Shown here: positions 8,686-18,852 of the stretch, piece by piece | Layout of the letters: every line of letters starts with the position of its first letter | Position numbering within the stretch: position 1 is the stretch's first letter | Assembly: GCF_004353185.1 (NCBI RefSeq) | Contig: NZ_SMUS01000007.1 | Location: forward strand, 62,001-126,000 | DNA: 64,000 bases | Direction of reading: 5' to 3' | Origin: Clostridium cuniculi | Lineage (GTDB): Bacteria; Bacillota; Clostridia; Clostridiales; Clostridiaceae | The notes under the pieces: model-generated | What the model was told of the DNA's origin: nothing | Databases searched by the model: none | The model's input: the letters and a program-made list of their open reading frames with translations, nothing else | Position numbers and translations under genes: made by a program

Positions 8686-11600
8686 TTAATTATTCTTTTT
8701 CCTACTTAATCCTAATCCACAAAGTAAAGTAACAATTCCACTAATTAATGTTCCTGCAACACCTGCTGTTCCTGTTTGTGGCAATTTACCTGTAGTTGAA
8801 TTTCCAGTACTTGAGTTACTTGAACCTTTATTATTATTTTTACTTGAATTTGCTGAATTTGAGTTAGCATTTGAATCTGAGTTTGAATTTTGGTTCGAGT
8901 TAGTATTTGAGTTTGAATCAGAAGATGCAACTAGTGAATTTTTAGCATTTTTAAGATTTTCTAAAGCTATATTTACTTCTTTTTCAGTAGCTTCTTCATT
9001 AGCTAATACCTTATTGGCATCTTCTAAAGCCTTTTCTACTACCTCTGCACTTTTAGCTGTATATTTACTTAAATCAATACTTGAAACTTCCTTAATTAAT
9101 CCTTCAAGTAAAGACTTATCTGGAGTTAATCTTAAGCTTAAATAAGCTCTTAATAAGGTATTATAAGAAGAGTCTACTTCTTCTTGCATTGCATTTTCAT
9201 CTGCAAATACTTTATTTGCCTCTTGGAGTATAGCTTCTAAATTACTCCAGCTTTCTTCTGTATAATCCTCTTTATTTAATGCATTAACTGAATTAATTAA
9301 GTTTTCTAAATCTGATTTATCTATGACTTTATTTATTGTAATACTATTGCCTAACTCTATATCCCCATTTAAAGTTGTATTTTTACCAACTGTATTTAAT
9401 ATTTCAATATCATTATTGCACTCTAATACTAAACTAAATGTTCCTTCACTTAATGTTGTTGGTAGTGTTCCTTCGAATTTAAACTCCCTTGCATTACCTT
9501 CTGATATTGGATTTAATATTATCTTGCTGTCTCCAATCTTTAATATTAAATTTTTATTACCAATTAAGCTTACAGCTTGATCAAAAGATAACTTAACAGT
9601 TATTTTGTCTCCTGGAGTATAACTATTCTTACCATCTAATAACTCTATTGACTCTATTTTACCTGGAGCTACAAGCTCTTCTAATGATGATTCATAATCA
9701 AACTTAATATATTCTGGCGACATTTCTATATAAGACATTTCTTTATTATCTGTTCCCTCATAAAATAATCCAATATCACCATTTGGTAACTCTGTTAAAC
9801 ATGAATACGCATAAGTACCCGCTTTAACTAATTTATTATATTTCCATTCAAATTCATATCTTGGTTCTCCATTAGAATGAGTTCCATTTTGTTTTATAAT
9901 ACCCAATCTTACTGTTCCATTTGTTCTTCCAGCTCCTTTAGGATTAGCAAATACAATAGCGTCTTCTCCATCTATTTTTTTGCTATAATTCATAACACTT
10001 AATTGACAATATGGCTCTGGCAAATTTGTATCTTCATAAACTTCAGAATCCCAAGTTGCTCCACCATCAAAACTTGTAGCTATTCTTACATATGAACCAG
10101 TGTTTCTCATAAATAGCTTTAATTGTCCATTAGGCATTTCAACTGCTTGACATTCAGTTAACTCAAGACCACCAGTCATTGTTTGTGAATCTCCAAAGGA
10201 TCCATCCCCCAAATCTCTACCATCATTAGGAGACTCACCCATATTCCATGTTTCCCCATGATCATCACTATAAATAACTGCACTTGATTGCTTTCCTGCT
10301 CCATTTGTATAATATACTGGGAATACTATTCTTCCTGCATATTCTCCGTTTTTAATTTGAATACCTGATCCTGGTCCAGTTCCTAAGAACTTCATCCAAT
10401 CAGCCTTGATATCTGAGTTTATATCTACTGGTTTACTCCAAGTAGCACCATCATCATCACTATATATTAAACTTAAATAACTTGTACCATAAACCTTTAA
10501 TTCACAACTTGCAGTCATAACATTACCTACTACATTGTTATCTTTAGTTAATTCCATAGTATTAACATTTACATTATAATTTGTTATATTTCCTTCACTA
10601 TCATAAACATTTCCTGATTCCCTTATTGTATAAAGATTTCCTGAAGCGTCATATAAGGATCTATATTTAACTCCATCAATCTCTGTATATCCACTACCAG
10701 CCTCAGCTTGCCAGAATCCGTAATTCTCTGGGAATGTAGTAACTAATAAGAATACTCTTCCTGTTTCTTCATCCTGTGTTAATGATGTATCAATAACTGA
10801 TGCTCCATTAGGATAATCTATTACCTTTTGAGCTTCTTCCCACTCTCCTCCTAATGTTTTTCTCCTTATGGCTGAATCTATATCATTCCACGGTGCATCT
10901 GCGCCACCTTTATTTCTAACATCAATTGATGCTATAACAGTTCCATCCTTTGTTGTAAATAATGCAGGTATTCTAAAGTTTTGAGATCCTAAATCACCTG
11001 GTTTAAATAAATCTATCGGCTCTGTTTTCATACCTTCTGGTAGTATTTCTTCTTCTGACGGTAATACTGTTTGTCCTGTTATATCTATTAAATATTTATC
11101 TGAAAGAGCCTCCCCATAGATATCTATAAAATCAATATATCCATTAAAAGGATATTCATTACCTGAGGCTCTATCCGTTTTACCTATAAATACGTTATTA
11201 ACACCAACTACTCCAGCACTTAATGTTGCGGCAGTAGTTTTAATTTCTCCAGCTAATTTACCATTAATAAAAATTTTATATCCTTCCCCACTTGTAACTT
11301 TTAAAGCTACAGTATTTATCCCTTTATTTAAAACTGCTGAAGCCTTTCCAGTAGCTACATTTCCACTTTGATTTCTTACTTCAAATCCAACTGTATTATC
11401 AGCTACATAAAGATGAAAATGTCCATTAGCAACAGTATTATTTCCAATGCTAATTAATGATTGAATATCACCTTTACTAGTATCAAACCTTGAAATTATT
11501 GTACCACTTTCTAAATTTTTAAGACTTTCAACATCACTAGATATATCTATTCCATTATTATTACTTATCTTTGTATTTTCATAACTAGCTAATGCTGTCA

Positions 11601-11748
11601 TTTGATTTTGAGGAATTTCCTCTTCAATTATTAAGTTTTTAAACTCTTGCATCTCATCAGCTAATACGTTTACATAAGATAGAGAACTAACTGTATTAAA
11701 TGCTATGGCCGAAGCCGTAATTAATACAGCAATTTTCTTTCTCTTCAT
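8686..11748 (-). CDS. LPXTG-anchored sialidase (GH33, NanI/NanJ-like)
   Basis: This 1020-residue secreted enzyme cleaves terminal sialic acid from host glycans. Order: signal peptide (1-31); LamG-like lectin domain of the sialidase N-terminal type (about 65-225); six-bladed catalytic propeller (about 245-690) with FRIP at 258-261 (Arg259 of the triad), Asp boxes SDDDGATW, SDDHGETW and SFDGGATW (near 430, 494, 559), and catalytic Tyr648 in AYSCLTEL. Then follow a beta-rich domain (about 695-810), two helical FIVAR-like repeats (about 812-935), a Ser/Asn-rich wall-spanning linker, LPQTG at 989-993, a hydrophobic helix and RKKNN. A sortase should link it to the wall. No nan catabolic genes are nearby. 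It is monocistronic. Confidence 0.96.
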   Translation of the reverse strand: MKRKKIAVLITASAIAFNTVSSLSYVNVLADEMQEFKNLIIEEEIPQNQMTALASYENTKISNNNGIDISSDVESLKNLESGTIISRFDTSKGDIQSLISIGNNTVANGHFHLYVADNTVGFEVRNQSGNVATGKASAVLNKGINTVALKVTSGEGYKIFINGKLAGEIKTTAATLSAGVVGVNNVFIGKTDRASGNEYPFNGYIDFIDIYGEALSDKYLIDITGQTVLPSEEEILPEGMKTEPIDLFKPGDLGSQNFRIPALFTTKDGTVIASIDVRNKGGADAPWNDIDSAIRRKTLGGEWEEAQKVIDYPNGASVIDTSLTQDEETGRVFLLVTTFPENYGFWQAEAGSGYTEIDGVKYRSLYDASGNLYTIRESGNVYDSEGNITNYNVNVNTMELTKDNNVVGNVMTASCELKVYGTSYLSLIYSDDDGATWSKPVDINSDIKADWMKFLGTGPGSGIQIKNGEYAGRIVFPVYYTNGAGKQSSAVIYSDDHGETWNMGESPNDGRDLGDGSFGDSQTMTGGLELTECQAVEMPNGQLKLFMRNTGSYVRIATSFDGGATWDSEVYEDTNLPEPYCQLSVMNYSKKIDGEDAIVFANPKGAGRTNGTVRLGIIKQNGTHSNGEPRYEFEWKYNKLVKAGTYAYSCLTELPNGDIGLFYEGTDNKEMSYIEMSPEYIKFDYESSLEELVAPGKIESIELLDGKNSYTPGDKITVKLSFDQAVSLIGNKNLILKIGDSKIILNPISEGNAREFKFEGTLPTTLSEGTFSLVLECNNDIEILNTVGKNTTLNGDIELGNSITINKVIDKSDLENLINSVNALNKEDYTEESWSNLEAILQEANKVFADENAMQEEVDSSYNTLLRAYLSLRLTPDKSLLEGLIKEVSSIDLSKYTAKSAEVVEKALEDANKVLANEEATEKEVNIALENLKNAKNSLVASSDSNSNTNSNQNSNSDSNANSNSANSSKNNNKGSSNSSTGNSTTGKLPQTGTAGVAGTLISGIVTLLCGLGLSRKKNN

Positions 11749-11842
11749 AAATACTTCCCCCTTTTATACCTACTTTCTAATCACACTTAATTATATTACA
11801 TATTTTCCAATTTTTGTATAGTTTTTATGCTTGTTGTGAATA

Positions 11843-11874
11843 ATTGCGATTTATTATAAGTATATTGCGATTTA
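11843..11874. promoter_or_regulatory. Direct repeat ATTGCGATTTA x2 upstream of the sialidase
   Basis: Two identical 11-mers at 11843-11853 and 11864-11874, 21 bp apart (two helical turns), lie about 100 bases upstream of the sialidase start and upstream of the S66 peptidase gene. This layout fits a regulator binding twice on one face of the helix. The regulator is unknown. Confidence 0.4.
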
Positions 11875-11990
11875 ATATAGTAAATAAGTTTCCTCTCATA
11901 TATCAAAAGTATTATAATATATTTTATATTTATTAATTTTAATATAAATAATAAAATTATATATAAAACTTATATATTGGAGGTATTTTC

Positions 11991-12851
11991 ATGTATCTTT
12001 TAAAAAAGGATGACTATATTGGTATCGTAGCCTGTTCCAATGGTCAACCATTAGCTAATAAGAATAAAATTGAAAACTTATTATTACAATTAAAAAATTT
12101 AAATTTAAATCCTATTTGCAGCGAATATATTTATGAAATTAATTCACCTTTTAATGGTTCTGCTAAAGATAAAGGAAAAGCTTTTATGAATTTATATAAA
12201 AATAAAGAAATAAAAGCAATTTTTGATATTTCAGGTGGTGATTTAGCCAACGAAGTTTTAGATTATTTGGATTATGATTATATATCTAAAAATCCTAAAC
12301 CATTCTTTGGTTATAGTGATTTAACTACAGTACTAAATGCTATTTATTCTCAAACTAACAACCCCGTTTATCTTTATCAAATAAGGAATCTTATTTATTC
12401 TGATAGTGAAAATCAAAAATCTAATTTTACTAATAGCTTATTCAATAATAAAAATGATTTATTTAATTTTTCTTATAAATTTATTCAAGGTTCTAAGATA
12501 GAAGGAACTGTTGTAGGTGGAAATATTCGTTGTCTCTTAAAATTAGCAGGTACTAAATATATGCCTGATTTTACAGATAAAGTTTTATTTTTAGAAAGTA
12601 TGGGTGGTGAAGCTGGGCTTATGTCTGCCTTTTTAAATCAACTTAAACAAATGGGCATCTTTGATAAAATTCAAGGTTTAATACTAGGTACTTTCACTAA
12701 AATGCAGGAAAGTAATATCTCTCCTACTATCGAAGAATTAGTAGTAAAAATAATAAATAATCCTAATTTACCTATTGCTAAAACAGAAGAAATTGGCCAT
12801 GGAGCTAATTCTAAATGTATTGCTATAGGTGAAAATATTACTCTTCTGTAA
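11991..12851 (+). CDS. S66-family LD-carboxypeptidase / MccF-like peptidase
   Basis: A 286-residue cytosolic serine peptidase. The family's Ser-Glu-His triad is visible as Ser109 in FFGYSDLT, Glu202 in LFLESMGGEA and His270 in EIGHGANSK. Members either trim tetrapeptide stems during murein recycling (LdcA) or inactivate microcin C-like peptide nucleotides (MccF); sequence alone does not decide. It starts behind TTGGAGG and is divergent from the sialidase gene. Confidence 0.9.
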   Translation: MYLLKKDDYIGIVACSNGQPLANKNKIENLLLQLKNLNLNPICSEYIYEINSPFNGSAKDKGKAFMNLYKNKEIKAIFDISGGDLANEVLDYLDYDYISKNPKPFFGYSDLTTVLNAIYSQTNNPVYLYQIRNLIYSDSENQKSNFTNSLFNNKNDLFNFSYKFIQGSKIEGTVVGGNIRCLLKLAGTKYMPDFTDKVLFLESMGGEAGLMSAFLNQLKQMGIFDKIQGLILGTFTKMQESNISPTIEELVVKIINNPNLPIAKTEEIGHGANSKCIAIGENITLL

Positions 12852-12860
12852 AAGAAGACA

Positions 12861-12898
12861 AATAATGGTAAGGTATTGATTTATACCTTACCATTATT
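12861..12898. terminator. Bidirectional terminator between S66 gene and yesN
   Basis: A perfect 16-bp stem (12861-12876 with 12883-12898) has a 6-base loop. It serves the plus-strand peptidase gene and overlaps the last codons of the minus-strand response regulator. Confidence 0.7.
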
Positions 12899-14444
12899 TA
12901 ACTAACTCTTTAATTTTTCCACTTTCAACTTGTTTCTTATAATTAAGAGGGCTAACCCCCACATATTTTTTAAACTTACTATGAAAATAATCAATATTTT
13001 TATATCCTACTTTTTCACAAACTTGATATACTTTAAGTTTATCTTCCATAAGTAGCTTCTTAGCTTGATCTATTCTTATAGTGTCTAAGTAAGTATTAAA
13101 ACTCATTCCTGTATTATTCTTGAAAACCTTTCCTAAATAAGCACTATTATAGTTAAATATTTCTGCTAAAAGCTCTAATTTTAAATCGGTATAATAATTA
13201 TTTTCAATATATTTAACTATTCTCTTTATAGATTTATCTGAAGAATTAAAAGAAATAACTTTTGAAATACTAATTAATCTTTTTTCTAAAACCTCTATAA
13301 TCTCTTGTAAACTTTCAGTGCCATATATCTCCTTTATTATTACTTCATTATCTAAAATTAAACTTCTATCTACTTCATAATCATTTTTAATTTTATCATA
13401 AAACTCTAAGCAACTTTTCGTAATTAAAATTTTAATTTGATCTTCAGTATAAAATTTTGATTGAATAACTTCCTTTAAACTTTTTAATAGCTCCTTAATT
13501 TTAATATTTTCTCCAATTTCCACATAAGTGAAAATCTTATTTATAATATCCATCTCACCAACTAAAAATTCCATTTTACTAAGCTCACTTACTCTTTCAG
13601 CAGTTAATATACTCTCTTCTAAAAATAGAAACTTAGTTTTCATCAATTCATTTGCTGTAGTATAAGATAAAATAATATCATCAATACTATTAACCTTTTT
13701 TCCTACGGTTAAAAATATTTTTCCATTTAAAGATTTACTAAGTTCATTACTTACACTATTTAATATATTAAGCGAATGACTACTATTAAAATCACAAAAT
13801 AATATTGCTACTTTGTTCTTAATCTTACAAACCTCTACTCCATCAATATTATTTAATCTATTTTTTACACAGTTTTCTAGTTCTATTAAATTTTCATTTT
13901 TTGTTTTTTCATCATAATTAAATACTAATGCTACTGTATAATTTGAATAATCTAAATAACTTCTAACCTCCTCATAATCATCTACCTTTTTGCCTAGCAT
14001 AAGCTGAGATAAAGAATATTCCTTAACATATTTTTTTTGAATCTCAATATTTCTAATTTTATTTTTTTCTTCTTCTATTTCATTTTTTAAATTAATAACT
14101 ATATCATATAGTTCATCTTCATCTATAGGCTTTAACAAATAAGATTTTACACCATATTTAATAGCCAGCTTTGCATATTGAAAGTCTGAATATCCACTTA
14201 TTATTATAAACTTTCCTTTAAACCCATTCTCTACACTTTCTCTAATTACATCTACCCCTAATTTTCCTGGCATTCTTATATCTATAAGAACTAAGTCAGG
14301 ATTTAAATCACATATCTTTTTATACGTATCATCTCCATCAGTACCTTCTCCACATATATCAAATCCACACTCACCCCAGGGAACTATATTTTTTATCCCT
14401 TCTCTTACATATGGCTCATCATCTGCAATTAAAACTTTTAACAT
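12894..14444 (-). CDS. YesN-type response regulator with AraC output domain
   Basis: A 516-residue regulator: receiver domain 1-120 with acidic pocket DDE at 8-10 and phospho-acceptor Asp55 in LIDIRMPG; Lys of LLKPID near 107; a long helical/GGDEF-like middle part (about 130-400); and a C-terminal AraC double HTH (about 410-510, ending SPLNYKKQVE). It overlaps the kinase gene by seven bases, so the two are translationally coupled. In Bacillus and Clostridium this pair activates the adjacent polysaccharide import and degradation genes, and here it borders the GH95/GH3/GH31/ABC island. Confidence 0.94.
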   Translation of the reverse strand: MLKVLIADDEPYVREGIKNIVPWGECGFDICGEGTDGDDTYKKICDLNPDLVLIDIRMPGKLGVDVIRESVENGFKGKFIIISGYSDFQYAKLAIKYGVKSYLLKPIDEDELYDIVINLKNEIEEEKNKIRNIEIQKKYVKEYSLSQLMLGKKVDDYEEVRSYLDYSNYTVALVFNYDEKTKNENLIELENCVKNRLNNIDGVEVCKIKNKVAILFCDFNSSHSLNILNSVSNELSKSLNGKIFLTVGKKVNSIDDIILSYTTANELMKTKFLFLEESILTAERVSELSKMEFLVGEMDIINKIFTYVEIGENIKIKELLKSLKEVIQSKFYTEDQIKILITKSCLEFYDKIKNDYEVDRSLILDNEVIIKEIYGTESLQEIIEVLEKRLISISKVISFNSSDKSIKRIVKYIENNYYTDLKLELLAEIFNYNSAYLGKVFKNNTGMSFNTYLDTIRIDQAKKLLMEDKLKVYQVCEKVGYKNIDYFHSKFKKYVGVSPLNYKKQVESGKIKELVK

Positions 14445-16228
14445 AAATCCTCATCCCCCTCAATAGCTGGTAATACTAACACTACCTTTGTACCTACATT
14501 TAACTCACTAAATACATGTATTCCATATTTATCACCATAAAATATTTTTATTCTTTCATTTATATTTCCCATTCCAATACTTTGATGTCCATTTTCCTTT
14601 TTATTGGTTTTTCCTAAATTATCATTAATAAATTCTAATCTCTCTCTAGACATACCACAACCATTATCAGATATTTCAACTAGAAGATATCCAAAATCCT
14701 CAAATGCACTTATAATTATTTTCCCTTTTTCCTTTGTACCCTCTAAACCATGAACAAAAGCATTTTCTACAATTGGTTGCAATAATAATGGTAGTATATT
14801 ATATTTTTTTGCATTTACTTCTATATTAAACTCATGTTCAACCTTACCTTTAAATCTTAATTCTTGTATTTCTAAATAATTCTTAACTAACTCTAATTCA
14901 GATTCGAAGGAAACATTTTGATTACTAACTTCTAAGTTTCTTCTCATAATTTTACCTAGTTTTTTTACTATACTTGCAAGCTCCCTATCTCCACTACAAA
15001 AAGCTCTCATTCTAATAGTTTCTAAAGTATTATATAAAAAATGTGGATTAATTTGACTTGCTAGCATTTTAAACTCAGCTTCTTTTTGTTTAACCATTAA
15101 TTTTTCCTGTTGAATCTTTCTAATATATACTTCATCAATTAATTTATTTATACTTTCCATCATTATATATAAGTCATCATAAACTTCTGAAATCTCATCA
15201 TTTCCATCCATGCTCTTTTTAATATTGAAATTTCCTTTAACAACTTTATGCATTTCACTTCTTAATATATTTATTCTATCTGAGAAATTTTTAGAGAAAT
15301 ATAATATTACAATTAATGAAGACATTATGGCAACTCCAATTATAAGTATACCTTTATTAATAACAGTACTTGATTCCATAGTTATTATATCCACTGGAAC
15401 ATTTACTAAGACTTGAAATGTATTATTAAAAGACTTATCTAATTTAAATGTATTTAAAATTAAATGATCTCCATTCTCATTAAACTCTTCATTTATCTCA
15501 TAATAATAACTTGCTTCAGCTTCACTTCTCCCTAAATCTGCAATTTCTCCAACTTTAAGATCGTTTGAATATATAACTCTACCATCTACTAATATGCTTG
15601 TCTTATATCTCTCATCGTTAACTATATCAGCTAGATAATTAGGATTTATACTTATTACTAATACACCTATATGACCTCTAGAAGTTGAATTAATTGCTCT
15701 AACAAGAGATAAACTATAATTTCCTGTTGTTTCATCTTTTTTGTATAGCCAAGTTATTATTCCTTTATCTTCTATTGCCTTCTTATACCATGAGCTTTCT
15801 CTAATCTCATCTGTAACTTTAAATATTCCTGTTGCACTTAATAGGGTATCGTTATCTACATACATCTCTACACCATTAAACTCATTATAATACTTTAAAT
15901 AATCTCTTAATATAGTATACTCATTATATGCTGATACAACTTGTCCGTAATTATCATATTCTCTTTTTAACATTGAATGTAAATTATCATCTTGATAAAT
16001 CATATCTGAAGTATTTATTGCTAATTTTAATACTTCTTCCATTCTAGACTTAACAGAATTATTATTATACCGTCCCTCTTTTATTGCATTTTCTACTACT
16101 ATATTATTCATTCTAGATATTAGATATACTCCAACTATAAGTACAGTAACTATTACTATAGATAAATATGAAATTATTAGTTTAGTTCTTATTTTCATAT
16201 TGTTAATTATATTTTTTATTAACTTCAT
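14438..16228 (-). CDS. YesM-type sensor histidine kinase
   Basis: A 596-residue membrane kinase. A first transmembrane helix (about 15-35), an extracellular dCache-like sensor region (about 36-285), a second helix (about 288-308) and a HAMP linker precede the His-kinase domain with phospho-acceptor His in SQINPHFLYNTLETIRM (near 393). The ATP-binding region has NAFVHG, DNGCGM and GMGNINERI. It probably senses an extracellular sugar and phosphorylates the coupled YesN-type regulator. Confidence 0.94.
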   Translation of the reverse strand: MKLIKNIINNMKIRTKLIISYLSIVIVTVLIVGVYLISRMNNIVVENAIKEGRYNNNSVKSRMEEVLKLAINTSDMIYQDDNLHSMLKREYDNYGQVVSAYNEYTILRDYLKYYNEFNGVEMYVDNDTLLSATGIFKVTDEIRESSWYKKAIEDKGIITWLYKKDETTGNYSLSLVRAINSTSRGHIGVLVISINPNYLADIVNDERYKTSILVDGRVIYSNDLKVGEIADLGRSEAEASYYYEINEEFNENGDHLILNTFKLDKSFNNTFQVLVNVPVDIITMESSTVINKGILIIGVAIMSSLIVILYFSKNFSDRINILRSEMHKVVKGNFNIKKSMDGNDEISEVYDDLYIMMESINKLIDEVYIRKIQQEKLMVKQKEAEFKMLASQINPHFLYNTLETIRMRAFCSGDRELASIVKKLGKIMRRNLEVSNQNVSFESELELVKNYLEIQELRFKGKVEHEFNIEVNAKKYNILPLLLQPIVENAFVHGLEGTKEKGKIIISAFEDFGYLLVEISDNGCGMSRERLEFINDNLGKTNKKENGHQSIGMGNINERIKIFYGDKYGIHVFSELNVGTKVVLVLPAIEGDEDLC

Positions 16229-16519
16229 TTCTCAATACCTACTTATAAATTCTTTCTAATTACCTACATTAATTGTAAATTCTACATATTACTTTCAATA
16301 TATCACATTTCTTTTGTAATTGTATACATAATTTAAAATTTTATTATTTTTTATTTTTAATATATAATTTTTAGTGTATTATTAATCAAATTATTATAGT
16401 ATTTTTTATTTTATTTTTATTGTAAACTATACATTAATACTCATTTTAAAGCACAAATAATCCCCACTTTAAATAAAGAGAGAATGTGAAAAGTATTAAA
16501 GCTAATCACATTCTCCTTT
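16229..16519. other. Intergenic region upstream of yesM and downstream of GH95
   Basis: A very AT-rich 290-base stretch with no open gene. It should contain the yesM promoter (no clear -35/-10 pair stood out) and, at 16479-16518, a GAGAATGTGA / TCACATTCTC hairpin that can terminate the GH95 transcript on the minus strand. Confidence 0.5.
16479..16518 (-). terminator. Terminator of the GH95 operon
   Basis: GAGAATGTGA pairs with TCACATTCTC around an 18-base loop. It is followed on the minus strand by CTTTATTTAA and lies just past the GH95 stop. Confidence 0.6.
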
Positions 16520-18841
16520 CTATTTTAATCTATAAGTTTTTCCTGCAACTGTATCTATTTCTATAAAGTCATTAATCATTGAACCTTCAAAACTTTTATC
16601 AAACTTAACTTTACACTTTCCTCCAACAGTAGATGTTATAGAAAAATTAGTTACAATACTATCTCTCCATTTAAAATCAACTATAAATCCACCTCTTGCT
16701 CTTATTCCTTTAACGCTTCCAGATGACCAACTAATAGGAATTGCAGGTAATATTTCTATAACTTCATCATGACTTTGAATTAGCATTTCTGCTATTCCTG
16801 CTGTGCCACCAAAGTTACCATCAATTTGAAATGGAGGATGTACGCAAAATAGATTAATAAATGTCAACTTCTTTAATAATACATGTAAATATTTATCTGC
16901 TAACTCTGCTTCTTTCAACCTTGCATAAAAATTAATTATCCATGCACAACTCCAACCAGTATGCCCTCCACCTTTGCTTAATCTTCTTTCTAATGTTTTT
17001 TTACTTGCTTGAAATAATGATGAATTTTTTCCCTCTGTAATTTCCTTTCCTGGATAAAGAGCAAATAAGTGAGACATATGTCTGTGTCCAGGTTCATATT
17101 CATCAAAATCTTTAAACCATTCCTGAACTCCCCCAAACTTATTTATTTTATACTGCGGAATTCTTTCTATTGCTTTTATTAAAGTGCTCTTAAATTCTTT
17201 ATCATAATTTAATATGTTAATAGCAGATATACAGTTATTAAATAAATCTCTTATAATAGCAATATCCATTGTAGACATTATACTTGCACAACATTTTCTT
17301 CCCTCTTCATCCAAGAAATTATTTTCCGGAGATGTTGATGGACATGTAACTAAATTTCCATTTTTATCTTCAATTAAATAATCTAATATAAATGTTGCTG
17401 CTCCCTTCATAATTGGATATGCTTCATTTCTTAAAAAATTTATATCTCTAGTAAAATCATAATGTTCCCAAAGGTGTTGACACATCCATGCTCCACCCAT
17501 TGGCCAGAATCCCCATTCGCTACTTCCACCTACAGTACTAGAATATCTCCATAAATCAACATTATGATTTGTAGTCCATCCATTACAATTAAACATTGTT
17601 TTAGCTGTCTTTGCTCCAGTTATACTTAAATCACTTAACATATTTAAAAGCGGAGTATGACATTCTGATAAATTACAAACTTCTGCTGCCCAATAATTCA
17701 TTTCAGTATTAATATTTACTGTATAATTACTACTCCAAGCAGGTCTTAAATCTTCATTCCAAATACCTTGTAAATTTGCTGGCTGACTTCCACTTCTTGA
17801 TGAACTTATTAAGAGATATCTTCCATATTGAAAATAAAGACTTATTAGTCCTAAATCCTCATCATTAAGTCTAAGTCTTTCTAATCTTTCATTTGTTGGT
17901 ATATCACTAAAATCATCATCACCTAAAGAAAACTCTACTCTTCCAAAAAGACTTTTATAATCCCTTATATGATCTTTCAAAATTTCTTCATAGGATTTAT
18001 CTTTTAGCTTTTCTAATTGTGTTCTACATAAAAGCTTCTCATCTTTTCCTTCAGTTCCCGGCTCTTTATTAAATCCATTAAAGCTTGTATTAGCAACTAT
18101 TATTAAAGTTACATCAGTAGCATTTTCTATATTAAGTATTCCATTACTTACACTAATATTTCCATCTTTAATTCTTGATTTTAATTGAACTTCAAATCTC
18201 ATTCCAAGTTGTCCATTTTCATCATAAATAATTGCATCACCTTCGTTTACATAGCCTGGTAAAGCTTTTATAGGTGTTACTCCCTTTAATGCAATAATAT
18301 CCTTATCTAATTGATAAATTTCTGATTTTAATAAACTTTTCAAAGTAGCACTAAAGCTTATACTTTTTTCTTTATCTGAAGTTAACTTAATTATTATTGC
18401 ATTATCTGGTGCTGAGATAAAAACTTCTCTTTTATAATTAATTTCATTTATATTGTATGTTATAGTTACTTTTGCATTTTCTATATCTAATTCTCTTTTG
18501 TATTCTTCATATTTTTCTATATGATTAAACCTTAAATTTAAATCACCAAGTGGAGCATATGATTCAGTATATCCTGATAAGAGCTTATTATTCATAAGCT
18601 CTTGGGCATCATAATATTTTTCACTTAAAATTAAATTTCTTACTTCATCTAAATAGTCAATAGCCTCATAATTGTTTTTATCTACAGGAATACCTGTCCA
18701 CAATGTATCTTCATTTAATGCAATTCTCTCATTATATACATCTCCTGAAACCATAGCACCTAATCTACCATTCCCAAGTGGAAGAGATTCTACCCATTCT
18801 TTTGCAGGCTCTTTATACCATAACTTTAATTTATTACTCAT
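16520..18841 (-). CDS. GH95 alpha-L-fucosidase (or alpha-L-galactosidase)
   Basis: A 773-residue glycosidase with the typical GH95 opening LWYKEPAKEWVESLPLGNGR and LNEDTLWTG. The catalytic barrel shows QPANLQGIWN, VNINTEMNYW (Asn/Glu of the active site), WGFWPMGGAW, CPSTSPENNF (likely general acid Glu) and the late IDGNFGGTAGIAEM. GH95 inverts alpha-1,2-fucosyl-galactose linkages found in host glycans, milk oligosaccharides and xyloglucan. There is no signal peptide, so it acts on imported oligosaccharide. It starts 11 bases after the GH3 gene and is co-transcribed. Specificity between L-fucose and L-galactose is not resolved here. Confidence 0.94.
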   Translation of the reverse strand: MSNKLKLWYKEPAKEWVESLPLGNGRLGAMVSGDVYNERIALNEDTLWTGIPVDKNNYEAIDYLDEVRNLILSEKYYDAQELMNNKLLSGYTESYAPLGDLNLRFNHIEKYEEYKRELDIENAKVTITYNINEINYKREVFISAPDNAIIIKLTSDKEKSISFSATLKSLLKSEIYQLDKDIIALKGVTPIKALPGYVNEGDAIIYDENGQLGMRFEVQLKSRIKDGNISVSNGILNIENATDVTLIIVANTSFNGFNKEPGTEGKDEKLLCRTQLEKLKDKSYEEILKDHIRDYKSLFGRVEFSLGDDDFSDIPTNERLERLRLNDEDLGLISLYFQYGRYLLISSSRSGSQPANLQGIWNEDLRPAWSSNYTVNINTEMNYWAAEVCNLSECHTPLLNMLSDLSITGAKTAKTMFNCNGWTTNHNVDLWRYSSTVGGSSEWGFWPMGGAWMCQHLWEHYDFTRDINFLRNEAYPIMKGAATFILDYLIEDKNGNLVTCPSTSPENNFLDEEGRKCCASIMSTMDIAIIRDLFNNCISAINILNYDKEFKSTLIKAIERIPQYKINKFGGVQEWFKDFDEYEPGHRHMSHLFALYPGKEITEGKNSSLFQASKKTLERRLSKGGGHTGWSCAWIINFYARLKEAELADKYLHVLLKKLTFINLFCVHPPFQIDGNFGGTAGIAEMLIQSHDEVIEILPAIPISWSSGSVKGIRARGGFIVDFKWRDSIVTNFSITSTVGGKCKVKFDKSFEGSMINDFIEIDTVAGKTYRLK

Positions 18842-18852
18842 AATTCTTACCC

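Noticed and set aside
8745..8930. Ile/Gln-rich 61-codon minus-strand frame
   Set aside because: It is the shifted frame of the Ser/Asn-rich linker of the sialidase and is explained by that repeat.
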